This document shows, one piece after another, positions 8,029 through 16,727 of a DNA stretch of 64,000 nucleotides. The translations under genes were made by a program, and so were the position numbers. Each line of letters starts with the position of its first letter. Positions within the stretch are counted from its first letter, which is position 1. The DNA comes from Mycolicibacterium stellerae (GTDB lineage Bacteria > Actinomycetota > Actinomycetes > Mycobacteriales > Mycobacteriaceae): assembly GCF_003719305.1 (NCBI RefSeq), contig NZ_RARC01000009.1:147841-211840 (forward strand), written 5' to 3'. A model generated the notes under the pieces. It saw only the letters and a program-made list of their open reading frames with translations, did no database searches and was not told the origin of the DNA.

Positions 8029-9275
8029 AGCGCTACCTGACCGCCACCTTCGCCTCGCTGCACACCCGCAACTACCGCCTGTACTTCATCGGCCAGTCGG
8101 TGTCGCTCGCCGGTACGTGGATGCAGAAGATGGCGCAAGCCTGGCTGGTCCTGGAACTGACGAACTCCGGTGCGTGGCTAGGCATCACGCTTGCCGCTCA
8201 GCAATTGCCGGTGCTCCTGCTCGCCCCGTGGGGTGGTCTGCTGGCCGACCGGATGAGCAAGCGCAACATACTGATCGTCACCGCAACGGCGGCGATGATC
8301 CCATCGCTCCTTCTTGGCGTCCTGACGCTCAGCCACCACATCAACGTCGCGTTGGTGCTGGGTCTGGCTCTCCTCGGAGGACTGATCGACGCGCTGGACA
8401 AGCCTGCGCGACAATCCTTCCCGAGCGAAATGGTGTCGGCCCCGCACCTGGCGAACGCGGTGATGCTCAACAACATCATCCAGGACACCGGGAAGGTGGT
8501 CGGCCCCGCCGTCGCCGGCATCCTGATCGCCGCAGTGGGACTCCCCTACACCTTCTTCTTGAACGCGCTGTCGTTTCTTGCGGTCGTCGCGGGCCTGCTC
8601 CTGATGCGCCCCGGCGAACTCGCGGTTCCAGATCCCGTCGCCAGGGGCGCCGGTCAGCTGCGTGCCGGTCTGGCCTACGTTCGTAATACACCCAAACTCT
8701 TTGTCCCCCTTGCTCTATTGGCGTCCGTTGGGCTGGTGGCCTACAACTTCCAACTCCTTCTCGCCCTGCTCGGGCGCGAGACGTTCCACGGGGACGCGCG
8801 CACCGTCGGCTATCTGCTCGGCGCCCTCGGCGCAGGGTCGGTGATCGGCGGTCTCGCGCTGGCAGGCCTGCTGCAGGCGACGATCGGGCGGATCGTCGGC
8901 GCGGCGCTGGTGCTGGCCGTTCTCTTGCTGGCCACCGGCCTCTCGCCCACCCTGGCGGTCGCGTTCGGCTTGGTGTTCACGCTGGGCGCGGGCAGCGTTC
9001 TGTTCAAGTCGCTCGCAAGTACGTGGTTGCAGTTGACGGCCGCCCCCGAGATGCGTGGCAGAGTCCTGGCGCTACTGGTCGTTGCCATCGGCGGCACCAC
9101 ACCGATCGGCGCGCCGATGATGGGCTGGGTCGCCGAGCAGGTCGGTACGCGCGCGACGTTCGTGCTGGCCGGTGTGCTCACCGCGATCGCGGGCGCAGTC
9201 GCCTATGTGTGCCTGCGGCGCACGGTGGCAGCATCCGACGATCTTCACCATTCGTCCCTGAGCCGAGCGCGGTAG
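8025..9275 (+). CDS. MFS transporter (DHA3/EntS-like exporter)
   Basis: 416 residues with about twelve hydrophobic segments. The start RNYRLYFIGQSVSLAGTWMQ and the loop GGLLADRMSKRNILI (MFS motif A type) are characteristic of the MFS_3/EntS-like group. GTG at 8025 overlaps the marR stop as GTGA, so the two are translationally coupled. A MarR-controlled efflux role is the natural reading; the substrate is unknown. The 3' end overlaps the convergent phospholipase D-like gene by 31 bp. Confidence 0.9.
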   Translation: MKRYLTATFASLHTRNYRLYFIGQSVSLAGTWMQKMAQAWLVLELTNSGAWLGITLAAQQLPVLLLAPWGGLLADRMSKRNILIVTATAAMIPSLLLGVLTLSHHINVALVLGLALLGGLIDALDKPARQSFPSEMVSAPHLANAVMLNNIIQDTGKVVGPAVAGILIAAVGLPYTFFLNALSFLAVVAGLLLMRPGELAVPDPVARGAGQLRAGLAYVRNTPKLFVPLALLASVGLVAYNFQLLLALLGRETFHGDARTVGYLLGALGAGSVIGGLALAGLLQATIGRIVGAALVLAVLLLATGLSPTLAVAFGLVFTLGAGSVLFKSLASTWLQLTAAPEMRGRVLALLVVAIGGTTPIGAPMMGWVAEQVGTRATFVLAGVLTAIAGAVAYVCLRRTVAASDDLHHSSLSRAR

Positions 9276-10789
9276 GACCGACCATCGGGGTCATAGAACA
9301 CCCGATACGCCGGAACGGCCCACGACCGGGTCAGCACGCCGAGCTTCTCCGGGCGGTGTGGGCGTAACCGGCCGGGTGGTCGAGGGCCTGTCTTGCCGCC
9401 TGTGTGCCAGTCCTCGAGCGCCTTTGCGGACGCCTCGATGACGTCGACGACGGTGTCGGGGTCGGCAAGCCCTTCGTCATCGATTCCATCGGCGCGCCGA
9501 TCGAGATGCTCGCGCAGCAGCCGCAGCCGCAGGTCTCTGGCGAACTCTCCGGTGTCATCCAGTACCGCACAGGACAATTCGCTGTCGTGGGTCCACGACC
9601 TCCGATTGAGGTTGTCACTGCCGACCGTGGCCCAGATATCGTCGACAACGCACACCTTCGCGTGCACGTACACCGGCGTACCCTCGTGATTCTCCACATC
9701 GAAGATGTGCACCCGTTCCGGATCGGCGGCTCTGCACGCTTCGATGGCCTGCTGACGGCCGACTTGGTTGGGCGGCAACGACAACCGCCCGTCGACATCG
9801 GGATGTCGCGGCACGACGGCCACCAGATGCAGTTCGGGGTTGTCCGCCAGGGCGCGCGCGAATAATTTCGCAACGCGCTTCGACCACAGGTACTGGTCCT
9901 CCAGATAGATGAGTCGCCTGGCCTTCCGAACCGCCTTCGAATAGCCGCGGGCGATGCTGCGTTCACCATGCGGGGCGAAGTCGTATTCGAAATGCGCGTC
10001 GGGGTAGGTGCGCAGCACCTGGACGGTGTGCGGACCGCACGGCGGCGGATCGGCCGGCTGCTCGGGCAGCGCCCCCGGATCCAGATCGGCGCCGCGGAGC
10101 TTGTCGGTGAGCCACGCGATCGGTGAGAGCATGTCCAGCGGAGCGGGATCGTCCCATCGCTCACGGAACGAGGTGTCCAAAGCGCCGACGACCGGACCCT
10201 GCAGCCGAAGCTGGACGTCATGCCACGGCGGGTGCTCCCCGTACTGCTTGGCCATCTGCTGTGCTTGGCGGTCCCCCCGGTGGGTCTCGTCGTCGCGGCG
10301 GGAGTGGCACAGGTCGATGCCGCCGGCGAACGCGACATCGCGCTCGGGTTCGCCGGCGTGCCGGATCACCACCAGCTTCTGGTGGTGCGAGCCACCGAAT
10401 CGGACGCGCTGGTCGAGCAGGACCTCACCGCCCGCCGCCTCGATCGCCTCGCCCAGGTGCTGATTCTCCTCCTCGCTGTAGGCGAACTTGTCCAGGTGCG
10501 AGCGCCAGACCAGTCCCTTGACGACGACACCGCGGTGCGCCGCCGAGCAGAACAACTCCCTGACGGTCGGGCCGTCGTCGCGCATCTTCTGGTCGGGGTC
10601 GCCACGCCAATCAGTGAAGAACAGGTAGTCACCCGCACCGAGCGCCTCGACCTCGGTCACCAGCCGGTCGAAATAGGTCGCACCGTGGATCAACGGCTCT
10701 ACGCGACTACCCGCGCTCCAGGCCGGAATCTTGGTGGCCGGGTTGCCTCGCTCTGCGGCGCTGAGGAACCAGTCTGCGAGTTCCGCCAC
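9245..10789 (-). CDS. Phospholipase D-like (HKD) family protein
   Basis: About 514 residues with two HKD catalytic motifs: SHHQKLVVI in the first half and YVHAKVCVVDD followed by GSDNLNRRS in the second. Each half supplies one His-Lys pair to a shared active site that cleaves or transfers phosphodiester head groups. There is no signal peptide, so it is probably cytosolic. The start is uncertain. I chose GTG 10789, where the ADWFLSAAERGNPATKIPAW region begins; the open frame continues upstream into the divergent lipoprotein gene. A link to envelope phospholipid metabolism is only a guess. Confidence 0.85.
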   Translation of the reverse strand: MAELADWFLSAAERGNPATKIPAWSAGSRVEPLIHGATYFDRLVTEVEALGAGDYLFFTDWRGDPDQKMRDDGPTVRELFCSAAHRGVVVKGLVWRSHLDKFAYSEEENQHLGEAIEAAGGEVLLDQRVRFGGSHHQKLVVIRHAGEPERDVAFAGGIDLCHSRRDDETHRGDRQAQQMAKQYGEHPPWHDVQLRLQGPVVGALDTSFRERWDDPAPLDMLSPIAWLTDKLRGADLDPGALPEQPADPPPCGPHTVQVLRTYPDAHFEYDFAPHGERSIARGYSKAVRKARRLIYLEDQYLWSKRVAKLFARALADNPELHLVAVVPRHPDVDGRLSLPPNQVGRQQAIEACRAADPERVHIFDVENHEGTPVYVHAKVCVVDDIWATVGSDNLNRRSWTHDSELSCAVLDDTGEFARDLRLRLLREHLDRRADGIDDEGLADPDTVVDVIEASAKALEDWHTGGKTGPRPPGRLRPHRPEKLGVLTRSWAVPAYRVFYDPDGRSYRARLRDEW

Positions 10790-10848
10790 GCCACCCGGAA
10801 TAGCCGAAGGCGACCGTGTCCAAACTCGCGGTCTGTCAAGATCGCCGC

Positions 10849-12081
10849 ATGTCCCGGACCCGTCGCACCGTCGGCCTTGCCTGCGCGCTGTTGCTGCTTG
10901 CCGGTTGCGCTCCGGCGCCGCCCCGTCCGGCGGACTCCCCTGCTTCGACGAGCGATCCCGCCACGGCGGACGCGGTGATGGCGATAGTGCGCGACACAAT
11001 GGCGCAAGCGCACCTGAAGGCGGTCATCGTCCGAGTCACCGTCGACGGCAAAGAGGTCGTCACGCGGGCCGCCGGCGACTCCATGACCAATGTTGCGGCG
11101 ACGACGAACATGCATTTTCGCAACGGCGCCGTCGCGATCTCCTACGTTTCGACACTGCTGATGATCCTCGTCGACGAGAAGTTGGTCACCCTCGACGACA
11201 AGTTGTCGAAATGGCTACCGGACGTGCCCAACGCCGACCGTGTCACGCTCGGCCAGCTAGGCCAAATGACTTCCGGTTACGTCGATTACGTGATCGGCAA
11301 CAAGGAGTTCGAGAAGGCGCTCTACCAGGACCCGTTCCGCCAGTGGGAGCCCGATCAGCTGCTCGGCTTCGCGACGTCGAGACCGCTTCTGTACGAGCCG
11401 GGCACGAACTGGAACTACGCGCACACCAACTACGTGCTTCTGGGCAAGGCGTTGGAGAAAGCCACCGGCGAGGACATGCCAAAGCTCTTGGACGACAAAG
11501 TGTTACGGCCACTCGGGTTGACCAACACCGCGAACTCGTTCACCCCGGAGATACCGGTCCCGGTTCTGCACGCGTTCAGCAGCGAACGGCGCGAGGCGCT
11601 CAACATACCCGGCGGCACACCGTTCTACGAGGAGTCCACCTATTGGAACCCGTCATGGACGATCACCCACGGCGCGATCCAGACGACGAACATCTACGAC
11701 ATGGAGGCCAGCGCGGCGGGGCTCGGCTCTGGCAAGTTGCTGTCGAAACAGTCCTACCAGAAGTTCGCGTCCACCGATCTGCGCGGCAAGACCCGCGCCA
11801 TGCCCGACTGCACGACCTGCATGGAGATGAACGACGGCTACACCTACGGGATGGGCGTCGTGATCTCCGGCGACTGGCTGCTGCAGAACCCCCTATTTGC
11901 CGGTGAGGCCGGTGTGATGGCCTACCTTCCCGCCAAGAAGATCGGGATTGCTGTCGTCGTCACCTATCAACCCGAAGCATTCGATGACCAGGGCAATTAC
12001 CGAAACGAGGCCGACACGCTGTTCCGGCGCATCGCCAAGGAACTCGCCCCAGACGACGCGCCGCCGGTGCCTCCGAAATAA
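10849..12081 (+). CDS. Beta-lactamase/PBP-fold lipoprotein lacking the catalytic Ser-x-x-Lys (pseudoenzyme candidate)
   Basis: About 410 residues. From ATG 10849 the sequence has RTRR, a hydrophobic core and the lipobox LLLAGC, so it should be an outer-face lipoprotein. The fold is that of class C-type serine hydrolases: HFRNGAVAISYVSTLL, LVDEKLVTLDDKLSKWLP, VTLGQLGQMTSGY, NWNYAHTNYVLLG. In active members the first segment reads like FRIGSVTKT. Here Ser is Ala and Lys is Ile (codons at 11128-11139), and the Tyr-x-Asn motif reads Tyr-Ala-His. Hydrolysis or acylation by the usual mechanism is therefore unlikely, and a binding role is possible. A CAAGAT element six bases before the ATG suggests a leaderless start. 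Confidence 0.85.
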   Translation: MSRTRRTVGLACALLLLAGCAPAPPRPADSPASTSDPATADAVMAIVRDTMAQAHLKAVIVRVTVDGKEVVTRAAGDSMTNVAATTNMHFRNGAVAISYVSTLLMILVDEKLVTLDDKLSKWLPDVPNADRVTLGQLGQMTSGYVDYVIGNKEFEKALYQDPFRQWEPDQLLGFATSRPLLYEPGTNWNYAHTNYVLLGKALEKATGEDMPKLLDDKVLRPLGLTNTANSFTPEIPVPVLHAFSSERREALNIPGGTPFYEESTYWNPSWTITHGAIQTTNIYDMEASAAGLGSGKLLSKQSYQKFASTDLRGKTRAMPDCTTCMEMNDGYTYGMGVVISGDWLLQNPLFAGEAGVMAYLPAKKIGIAVVVTYQPEAFDDQGNYRNEADTLFRRIAKELAPDDAPPVPPK

Positions 12082-12084
12082 TCT
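12079..12084 (+). promoter_or_regulatory. -10 element TAATCT of a leaderless promoter overlapping the upstream stop codon
   Basis: TAATCT begins at the TAA stop of the lipoprotein gene and ends six bases before the ATG at 12091. This fits the mycobacterial leaderless pattern and decides the start against a TTG at 12085. The gene could thus be expressed independently of the lipoprotein gene. Confidence 0.55.
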
Positions 12085-12090
12085 TTGACC

Positions 12091-12813
12091 ATGGCGCCCC
12101 AAGTACTGTTCATCCACAACGAGCACCTGGCGACCGAGGGCTTGCTCGGCGAGGCGTTCACCGAATGCGGCTATGACGTCTCCACATTCAGCGTGGTGCC
12201 CGCCGACCGGGTCAACGACCCCGTCGGCGATGTGGCGTTCCCCGATCCGACGGCCTACGACGTGATCGTGCCGCTGGGCGCGCGGTGGGCGGTGTACGAC
12301 GAAGCGCTGCGCCAGACCTGGGTCGGCACCGAAATGCAGATGCTGCGCGATGCCGCGGACGCGGGTGTGCCGACACTCGGCGTCTGCTTCGGCGGCCAGT
12401 TGCTCGCCCAGGCTTTCGGCGGGTCGGTGGCCCGGTCCACCCGACCGGAGATCGGCTGGTACGACGTGACGAGCGACGACGAGGGTCTGATACCCGGCGG
12501 CCCGTGGTTCGAATGGCATTCCGACACATGGAAACTGCCGCGAGGCGCCACCGAAATCGCGAGAACCGCCAATGCGTCACAAGCGTTCGTGCTCGGTCGG
12601 GCGCTCGGGCTTCAGTTCCATCCCGAAGTGGATCACGACCTGCTCGACACCTGGCTGGCCGATGATCCCAACGGTGAGGTAGCCAGCTTCGGCCTCACCA
12701 ATGACGAATTGCTTTCGGCTACAAAGGAACTCGAGAGCGACGCGGCCCGCCGCATTCGCGGTCTGGTGCGCGGATTTCTATCTCAGGTCGCTCATCAGCC
12801 GTGCCCGAGCTGA
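12091..12813 (+). CDS. Class I glutamine amidotransferase domain protein
   Basis: 240 residues. The nucleophile elbow is LGVCFGGQLLA (Cys) and the His-Glu pair lies in LQFHPEVD, so the Cys-His-Glu triad is intact. It is a stand-alone GATase related to GMP synthase glutaminase domains; family members release ammonia from glutamine or act on gamma-glutamyl compounds. No synthase partner is adjacent, so the acceptor is unknown. The ATG at 12091 follows TAATCT by six bases. The 3' end overlaps the convergent epimerase gene by 19 bp. Confidence 0.9.
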   Translation: MAPQVLFIHNEHLATEGLLGEAFTECGYDVSTFSVVPADRVNDPVGDVAFPDPTAYDVIVPLGARWAVYDEALRQTWVGTEMQMLRDAADAGVPTLGVCFGGQLLAQAFGGSVARSTRPEIGWYDVTSDDEGLIPGGPWFEWHSDTWKLPRGATEIARTANASQAFVLGRALGLQFHPEVDHDLLDTWLADDPNGEVASFGLTNDELLSATKELESDAARRIRGLVRGFLSQVAHQPCPS

Positions 12814-14147
12814 TGGGCTAAGGCGTCGGAGACGGTTTCGTGCCGGAACCGGTGCCCCAGCTCGGCCAGCTTGGTCGGCACCACCCGCTGATCGGCCTCG
12901 GCGAGTTCGCGGGCACCCTGAGCGCCAAGCAGCAGGCGCGGCCCGAATGACGGCACGGGCACCAGCGCAGGCCGGTGCAGTACGTCGGCCAGTGCTTTCG
13001 TGTAGTCGACGTTGCGAACCGGCGCAGGCCCGACCGCGTTGACCGGACCGGTCAGTCTGTTGTCGTACAGGGCGCGGTAGTAGACGTCGAGCAGGTCGTC
13101 GAGGCCGATCCAGGACAGCCACTGTCTGCCGCTACCCATCCTGCCGCCAAGCCCGGCCAAGAAAAGCGGCCGCAGCAGTCTCAGCGTGCCGCCCGCCGCG
13201 GCCTGCACGATTCCGGTGCGAACAGCGACCACCCGCAACCCCGCGTCGGCGGCCGGGCCGGTGGCGGCCTCCCAGTCGGCCACAAGGTCAGCCAGGAATC
13301 CGTCACCGCGCATGCTGTCCTCACACAACAGCGCGTCGCCCCTGTCGTACCCGTAGATCCCGATCGCCGAGGCGCTGACGAACACCTTCGGGCCGTCGTC
13401 GCTGTCGGCCGCCGCGCGCGCGAGCATGCGCGTCGGTTCGATGCGGCTGTCGCGGATGGCGGCCTTGTGCGCCTTTGTGAACCGACCCGCGATCGAGGCA
13501 CCGGCCAGGTGCACCACGGCATCGACCCCCGACAGCAGGTCGGACGCGGGAGCATCGGGCCGCCAATGCCGTTCGTCCTTGGTGCATGCCGGCCGTCGGA
13601 CCAACCGAATCACCCGGTGACCGCCGGTCGTCAACAGGGCGGTGAACGCCGACCCGACCAGGCCTGCCGCGCCGGTGACCGCGACGACCATGGGCCGGGC
13701 ACCCGCCGAGGCGGCATCGCGATGTGCGGCCAGGTCGTCGGCCAGCTGACGGTGTCGATAGACGAAGGTCGGCCGCAGTGCCGCACCGGGAACCGTGGTG
13801 TCGACCTCATCGCGCACCGTTGTTCGGCCGCCGGGCGCTTCGGAGAACTTGTGGGTGTGTCGCCACCAGCCGATGACGCGCGGTGGCAGCGAGCGCGGGC
13901 CCGCCGATGACAGCACGTCGGCAAAGCGGTGCGGCGGGTCGAAGCTGTCCCGGTCATGCTTGGCGATCCAGCGCAGCCCACCCGGCAGCCCCAGCACCGC
14001 CTGACCGTCGGCCAGCGAGTCGGTTTCCGACACCACCGTCATCGGCTGCCATGGCGGAACGAGGCGGGCCATGGCGCCAGGCCTGGTGTGCCATGCGAAT
14101 ACCTCATCCAGCGGATGATCGACGACGCTTTCGTACTCGATGCCCAT
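12795..14147 (-). CDS. SRPBCC domain fused to TIGR01777-type NAD(P)-dependent epimerase
   Basis: 450 residues in two parts. Residues 1 to about 150 are a SRPBCC/START-like ligand-binding domain (MGIEYESVVDHPLDEVFAWH, then WWRHTHKF). From about 152 there is an extended short-chain dehydrogenase with VAVTGAAGLVGSAF (nucleotide-binding Gly motif), HLAGASIAGRF, SASAIGIYGYDRG and C-terminal LADVLHRPALVPVPSFG, as in the TIGR01777/YfcH family. The catalytic Tyr lies in IGIYGYDRG. ATG 14147 has AAAGGGACC upstream. The substrate is unknown; the fusion architecture is common in actinobacteria. Confidence 0.9.
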   Translation of the reverse strand: MGIEYESVVDHPLDEVFAWHTRPGAMARLVPPWQPMTVVSETDSLADGQAVLGLPGGLRWIAKHDRDSFDPPHRFADVLSSAGPRSLPPRVIGWWRHTHKFSEAPGGRTTVRDEVDTTVPGAALRPTFVYRHRQLADDLAAHRDAASAGARPMVVAVTGAAGLVGSAFTALLTTGGHRVIRLVRRPACTKDERHWRPDAPASDLLSGVDAVVHLAGASIAGRFTKAHKAAIRDSRIEPTRMLARAAADSDDGPKVFVSASAIGIYGYDRGDALLCEDSMRGDGFLADLVADWEAATGPAADAGLRVVAVRTGIVQAAAGGTLRLLRPLFLAGLGGRMGSGRQWLSWIGLDDLLDVYYRALYDNRLTGPVNAVGPAPVRNVDYTKALADVLHRPALVPVPSFGPRLLLGAQGARELAEADQRVVPTKLAELGHRFRHETVSDALAHQLGHG

Positions 14148-14241
14148 GGTCCCTTTCGGCCGCGCTCATGCTCGGCCCAACTTGTCTCAGTAATTCGGAG
14201 TCGAGGCGCAGTTGGATTGCCCGTCGTAGGCTAAATCAGTC

Positions 14242-14251
14242 CCCAATTGGG
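14242..14251. promoter_or_regulatory. CCCAATTGGG palindrome in the promoter region of the phosphoribosyltransferase gene
   Basis: This perfect 10-bp palindrome lies 31-40 bp upstream of the phosphoribosyltransferase ATG. It overlaps AGTCCCCAA (14238-14246), which equals one half of the DosR consensus. The other DosR half is poor. It is reported as a possible operator only. Confidence 0.3.
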
Positions 14252-14281
14252 AATCCGCCCCTGAAATGGGAACACATAGTC

Positions 14282-14959
14282 ATGGCCGGTTGGAGTGGAC
14301 TCGCGCGACGAAGCGCAAAACGTACCTTCCGGGACCGCCGCGAAGCCGGCCAGGTCCTGGCTCAGGCGTTGACGGCCTATCACGGCAGAGACGACATTCT
14401 GGTTCTCGGGTTGGCGCGCGGCGGCGTTCCGGTCGGCTGGGAGGTTGCCGCCGCCCTGCGGGCGCCGCTCGATGTCTTCCTGGTCCGCAAGCTCGGCGTG
14501 CCGCAGTGGGAAGAGCTCGCGATGGGTGCCCTCGCCAGCGGCGGCGGCCTTGTGGTCAATGACAACCTGATGAAAAGCCTGAATATCAGCGACGAAGCGC
14601 TGCGCACCGCGATCGAACGCGAGACCTGCGAGCTCAACCGACGCGAGCAGGCCTACCGCTGCGGTCGGGAGGCTGCCGACGCCAAGGATCTGGTCGCGAT
14701 CATCGTCGACGACGGGATCGCCACCGGCGCGAGCATGCTCGCCGCCGTACGCGCGGTGCGTGCCGCACAGCCGGCACGCGTTGTGGTCGCGGTTCCGGTC
14801 GGCCCGCCGTCGGCCTGCCGTGAACTCGGCCGCGAGGCCGACGACGTGGTGTGCGCGACGATGCCGACCTCGTTCGAAGCGGTCGGGCAGGTGTACGTGG
14901 ACTTCCACCAGGTCTCCGACAGCGAGGTCCGCGAGCTGCTGGCCACGCCGACGCGCTAG
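14282..14959 (+). CDS. Phosphoribosyltransferase-family protein
   Basis: 225 residues. The PRPP-binding loop is AIIVDDGIATGASM, preceded by the GLARGGVPVGWEVA substrate loop and VFLVRKLGVPQWEELAMGA. This layout is typical of the actinobacterial PRTase family that in M. tuberculosis includes DosR-regulated members such as Rv0571c. The specific base substrate is unknown. I chose ATG 14282 where the conserved region begins (MAGWSGLARRSA); the open frame upstream overlaps the divergent epimerase. The stop overlaps the convergent membrane-protein gene by 4 bp. Confidence 0.88.
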   Translation: MAGWSGLARRSAKRTFRDRREAGQVLAQALTAYHGRDDILVLGLARGGVPVGWEVAAALRAPLDVFLVRKLGVPQWEELAMGALASGGGLVVNDNLMKSLNISDEALRTAIERETCELNRREQAYRCGREAADAKDLVAIIVDDGIATGASMLAAVRAVRAAQPARVVVAVPVGPPSACRELGREADDVVCATMPTSFEAVGQVYVDFHQVSDSEVRELLATPTR

Positions 14960-15270
14960 CGCGGGTTGCTGTCTTCCTCGGCGACCTCAGCAGCGTCGCT
15001 GTCGACGGTTTCGGTTGGGGCCGCAGTGGTTTCGGCGTCCACCTCGTCCTCCGGCTCTTCCGGATAGTCCTCGACGATCTCCTCGTCGGCCTCCTGCGAC
15101 GGCGCGGTATCGGCGCGGGAACGCTCCCGCAGCGCGTCGACGATCAGCAGTACGACGCCGATCACGCTCGCGGCGATGCAGACCCAGGCGATCAGCTCAT
15201 TGCTCGTGACGACCGCGGTCACCAAGGCCGCAAGGCCGATTACGGCGAGCACAAGAGCAACGATCAGCAT
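14956..15270 (-). CDS. Small two-helix membrane protein with acidic tail (Rv2144c-like)
   Basis: 104 residues. Two hydrophobic helices (LIVALVLAVIGLAALVTAVV and IAWVCIAASVIGVVLLIV) are followed by a strongly acidic tail of about 50 residues rich in Glu, Asp, Ala and Thr. Position directly after wag31 matches the Rv2144c membrane protein. The gap to wag31 is only 31 bp, so it is probably the last gene of the division cluster. Function is unknown; proximity to Wag31 suggests an envelope role. Confidence 0.8.
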   Translation of the reverse strand: MLIVALVLAVIGLAALVTAVVTSNELIAWVCIAASVIGVVLLIVDALRERSRADTAPSQEADEEIVEDYPEEPEDEVDAETTAAPTETVDSDAAEVAEEDSNPR

Positions 15271-15301
15271 TGGTCAATCCCTTCGCCGAGGGGCGCGGGG
15301 C

Positions 15302-16114
15302 TCAGTTGTTGCCGCGGTTGAATTGGTTGAATCCGGCGCCGCTGTCGTTGTTGGCGCTCGAATCCACCGGAGCAGCGGAGCCGCGCTGGCCGAGTTCCTC
15401 GAGCTGGGACTCCAGGTAGGTCTTGAGCCTGGTGCGGTACTCGCGTTCGAACGTCCGAAGCTGCTCCAACCGGCCTTCGAGCACGGTGCGCTGCTGGTTG
15501 ATCGTGCCCATGATTTCGGAGTGCTTACGCTCGGCGTCGGCCTGCAGCGCGTCGGCCTTCTCCTGGGCCTGACGCAGCTGGGTCTCCGACCGGGCCTGGG
15601 CATCGGCGAGCATCGTGTCAGCACGCTGACGGGCCTCGGCCACCGTCGATTCCGCGGTCAGCCGCGCCTCGTTGACCATCTGGTCGGCCTGGGCGCGCGC
15701 GTCGGACAGCAGCTTCTCCGACTCGGTCTTGGCGGTCGACGTCAGCCGGTCGGCGGTGTCTTGGGCCAGGCCAAGTACGCGGGCCGCCTTGAGGTGCTGA
15801 TCCTCGGTCATCGGGGCGGGAGCAGGCGGCGGCGCCTCGTAGACGGGCTGCGGAGCCGGCTCCGGTTCGGGCTCGGGCTGATACAGCGGAATGGCCTGGG
15901 TTGGCTGCGCTCCGCCACCGGCCCGCGCGGTCGCCAGCTCCTGGTCGAGCTCGCTCACCCGCTGACGAAGGTCGGCGTTCTCCTCGACGAGGCGAGTCAG
16001 TTCGTTCTCAACCAGATCGAGGAAGGCGTCGACCTCATCCTCGTTGTAGCCACGCTTGCCAATGGGCGGCTTGCTGAAGGCGACGTTATGAACGTCGGCT
16101 GGAGTGAGCGGCAT
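15302..16114 (-). CDS. wag31: Wag31/DivIVA, polar growth scaffold
   Basis: 270 residues. The N-terminal DivIVA membrane-binding domain ([39 protein letters not shown]) is nearly identical to M. tuberculosis Wag31. A Pro/Glu-rich linker (about 75-105) and a long coiled coil follow, ending in [18 protein letters not shown]. Thr72 in QPTQAIP corresponds to Thr73 of M. tuberculosis Wag31, the residue phosphorylated by PknA. It assembles at the poles and recruits peptidoglycan and mycolate synthesis. ATG 16114 has GGGGG upstream. The 180-bp gap before it is AT-richer than its surroundings and probably holds a promoter. Confidence 0.98.
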   Translation of the reverse strand: MPLTPADVHNVAFSKPPIGKRGYNEDEVDAFLDLVENELTRLVEENADLRQRVSELDQELATARAGGGAQPTQAIPLYQPEPEPEPAPQPVYEAPPPAPAPMTEDQHLKAARVLGLAQDTADRLTSTAKTESEKLLSDARAQADQMVNEARLTAESTVAEARQRADTMLADAQARSETQLRQAQEKADALQADAERKHSEIMGTINQQRTVLEGRLEQLRTFEREYRTRLKTYLESQLEELGQRGSAAPVDSSANNDSGAGFNQFNRGNN

Positions 16115-16296
16115 TGTCTGCCCCCTAGATGGTCCGGACCGTCAATCGATCTCAAAGTGTAGAACGTCAGTGAAGTAACTGGCGCCCATCCTGTCACACC
16201 AGACTCGCCGGTTGCACCCGAGGCCAAAATTTAAGAGCGAAATTCAATCTTCTTAAAGCCAATTGCGGCGCTCGGCAAACGGCGATTCACGGCCTC

Positions 16297-16587
16297 TCAG
16301 GCCGCGGCGCTGAACGCGAGCTGCATGCCGATGAACGCGACGAGCAGCAGCACCATGATCGACAGATCGAAGCGGATCGCCCCTATCGTGAGCTGCGGAA
16401 TGATGCGCCGCAACAGCTTCACCGGCGGATCGGTAAGCGTCATGATCATCTCGAGGATCACCACGGTGACGCCCCTTGGGTGCCAGTCGCGGCTGAACGA
16501 GCGGATGAACTCGACCACCACGCGGGCGATGAGCAGCAGCCAGAAGACGAACAGCGCGAAACCCAGAATCTCAAAGAACAGGGCCAA
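16297..16587 (-). CDS. YggT-family membrane protein
   Basis: 96 residues with two hydrophobic regions: LFFEILGFALFVFWLLLIAR at the start and IMVLLLVAFIGMQLAFSAAA at the end. Between them lies the conserved YggT block DPPVKLLRRIIPQL. The start is TTG 16587. YggT proteins sit in division clusters next to sepF in many Gram-positive bacteria and are thought to aid membrane organisation; the exact role is unknown. Position between sepF and wag31 matches Rv2146c. Confidence 0.93.
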   Translation of the reverse strand: MALFFEILGFALFVFWLLLIARVVVEFIRSFSRDWHPRGVTVVILEMIMTLTDPPVKLLRRIIPQLTIGAIRFDLSIMVLLLVAFIGMQLAFSAAA

Positions 16588-16727
16588 CTAAGCCGACCTC
16601 ACTACTGCGATGTGTGACGTTGAATACTGCGGCGCTGGGCCGCTGCCGGCCGTCGCGATGCCGTCAGCCTACCCGGCCCATGCGCGCACGCGGGGAGCAC
16701 AGAGCTGCCCGCGGCACGGCGGCCGAC

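Noticed and set aside
14230..14262. Complete DosR box
   Set aside because: Only one half-site fits; the partner half matches at about five of eleven positions.
1..14960. Genomic island or prophage in the accessory left region
   Set aside because: No integrase, transposase, tRNA gene or attachment repeats, and base composition looks like the rest of the window.
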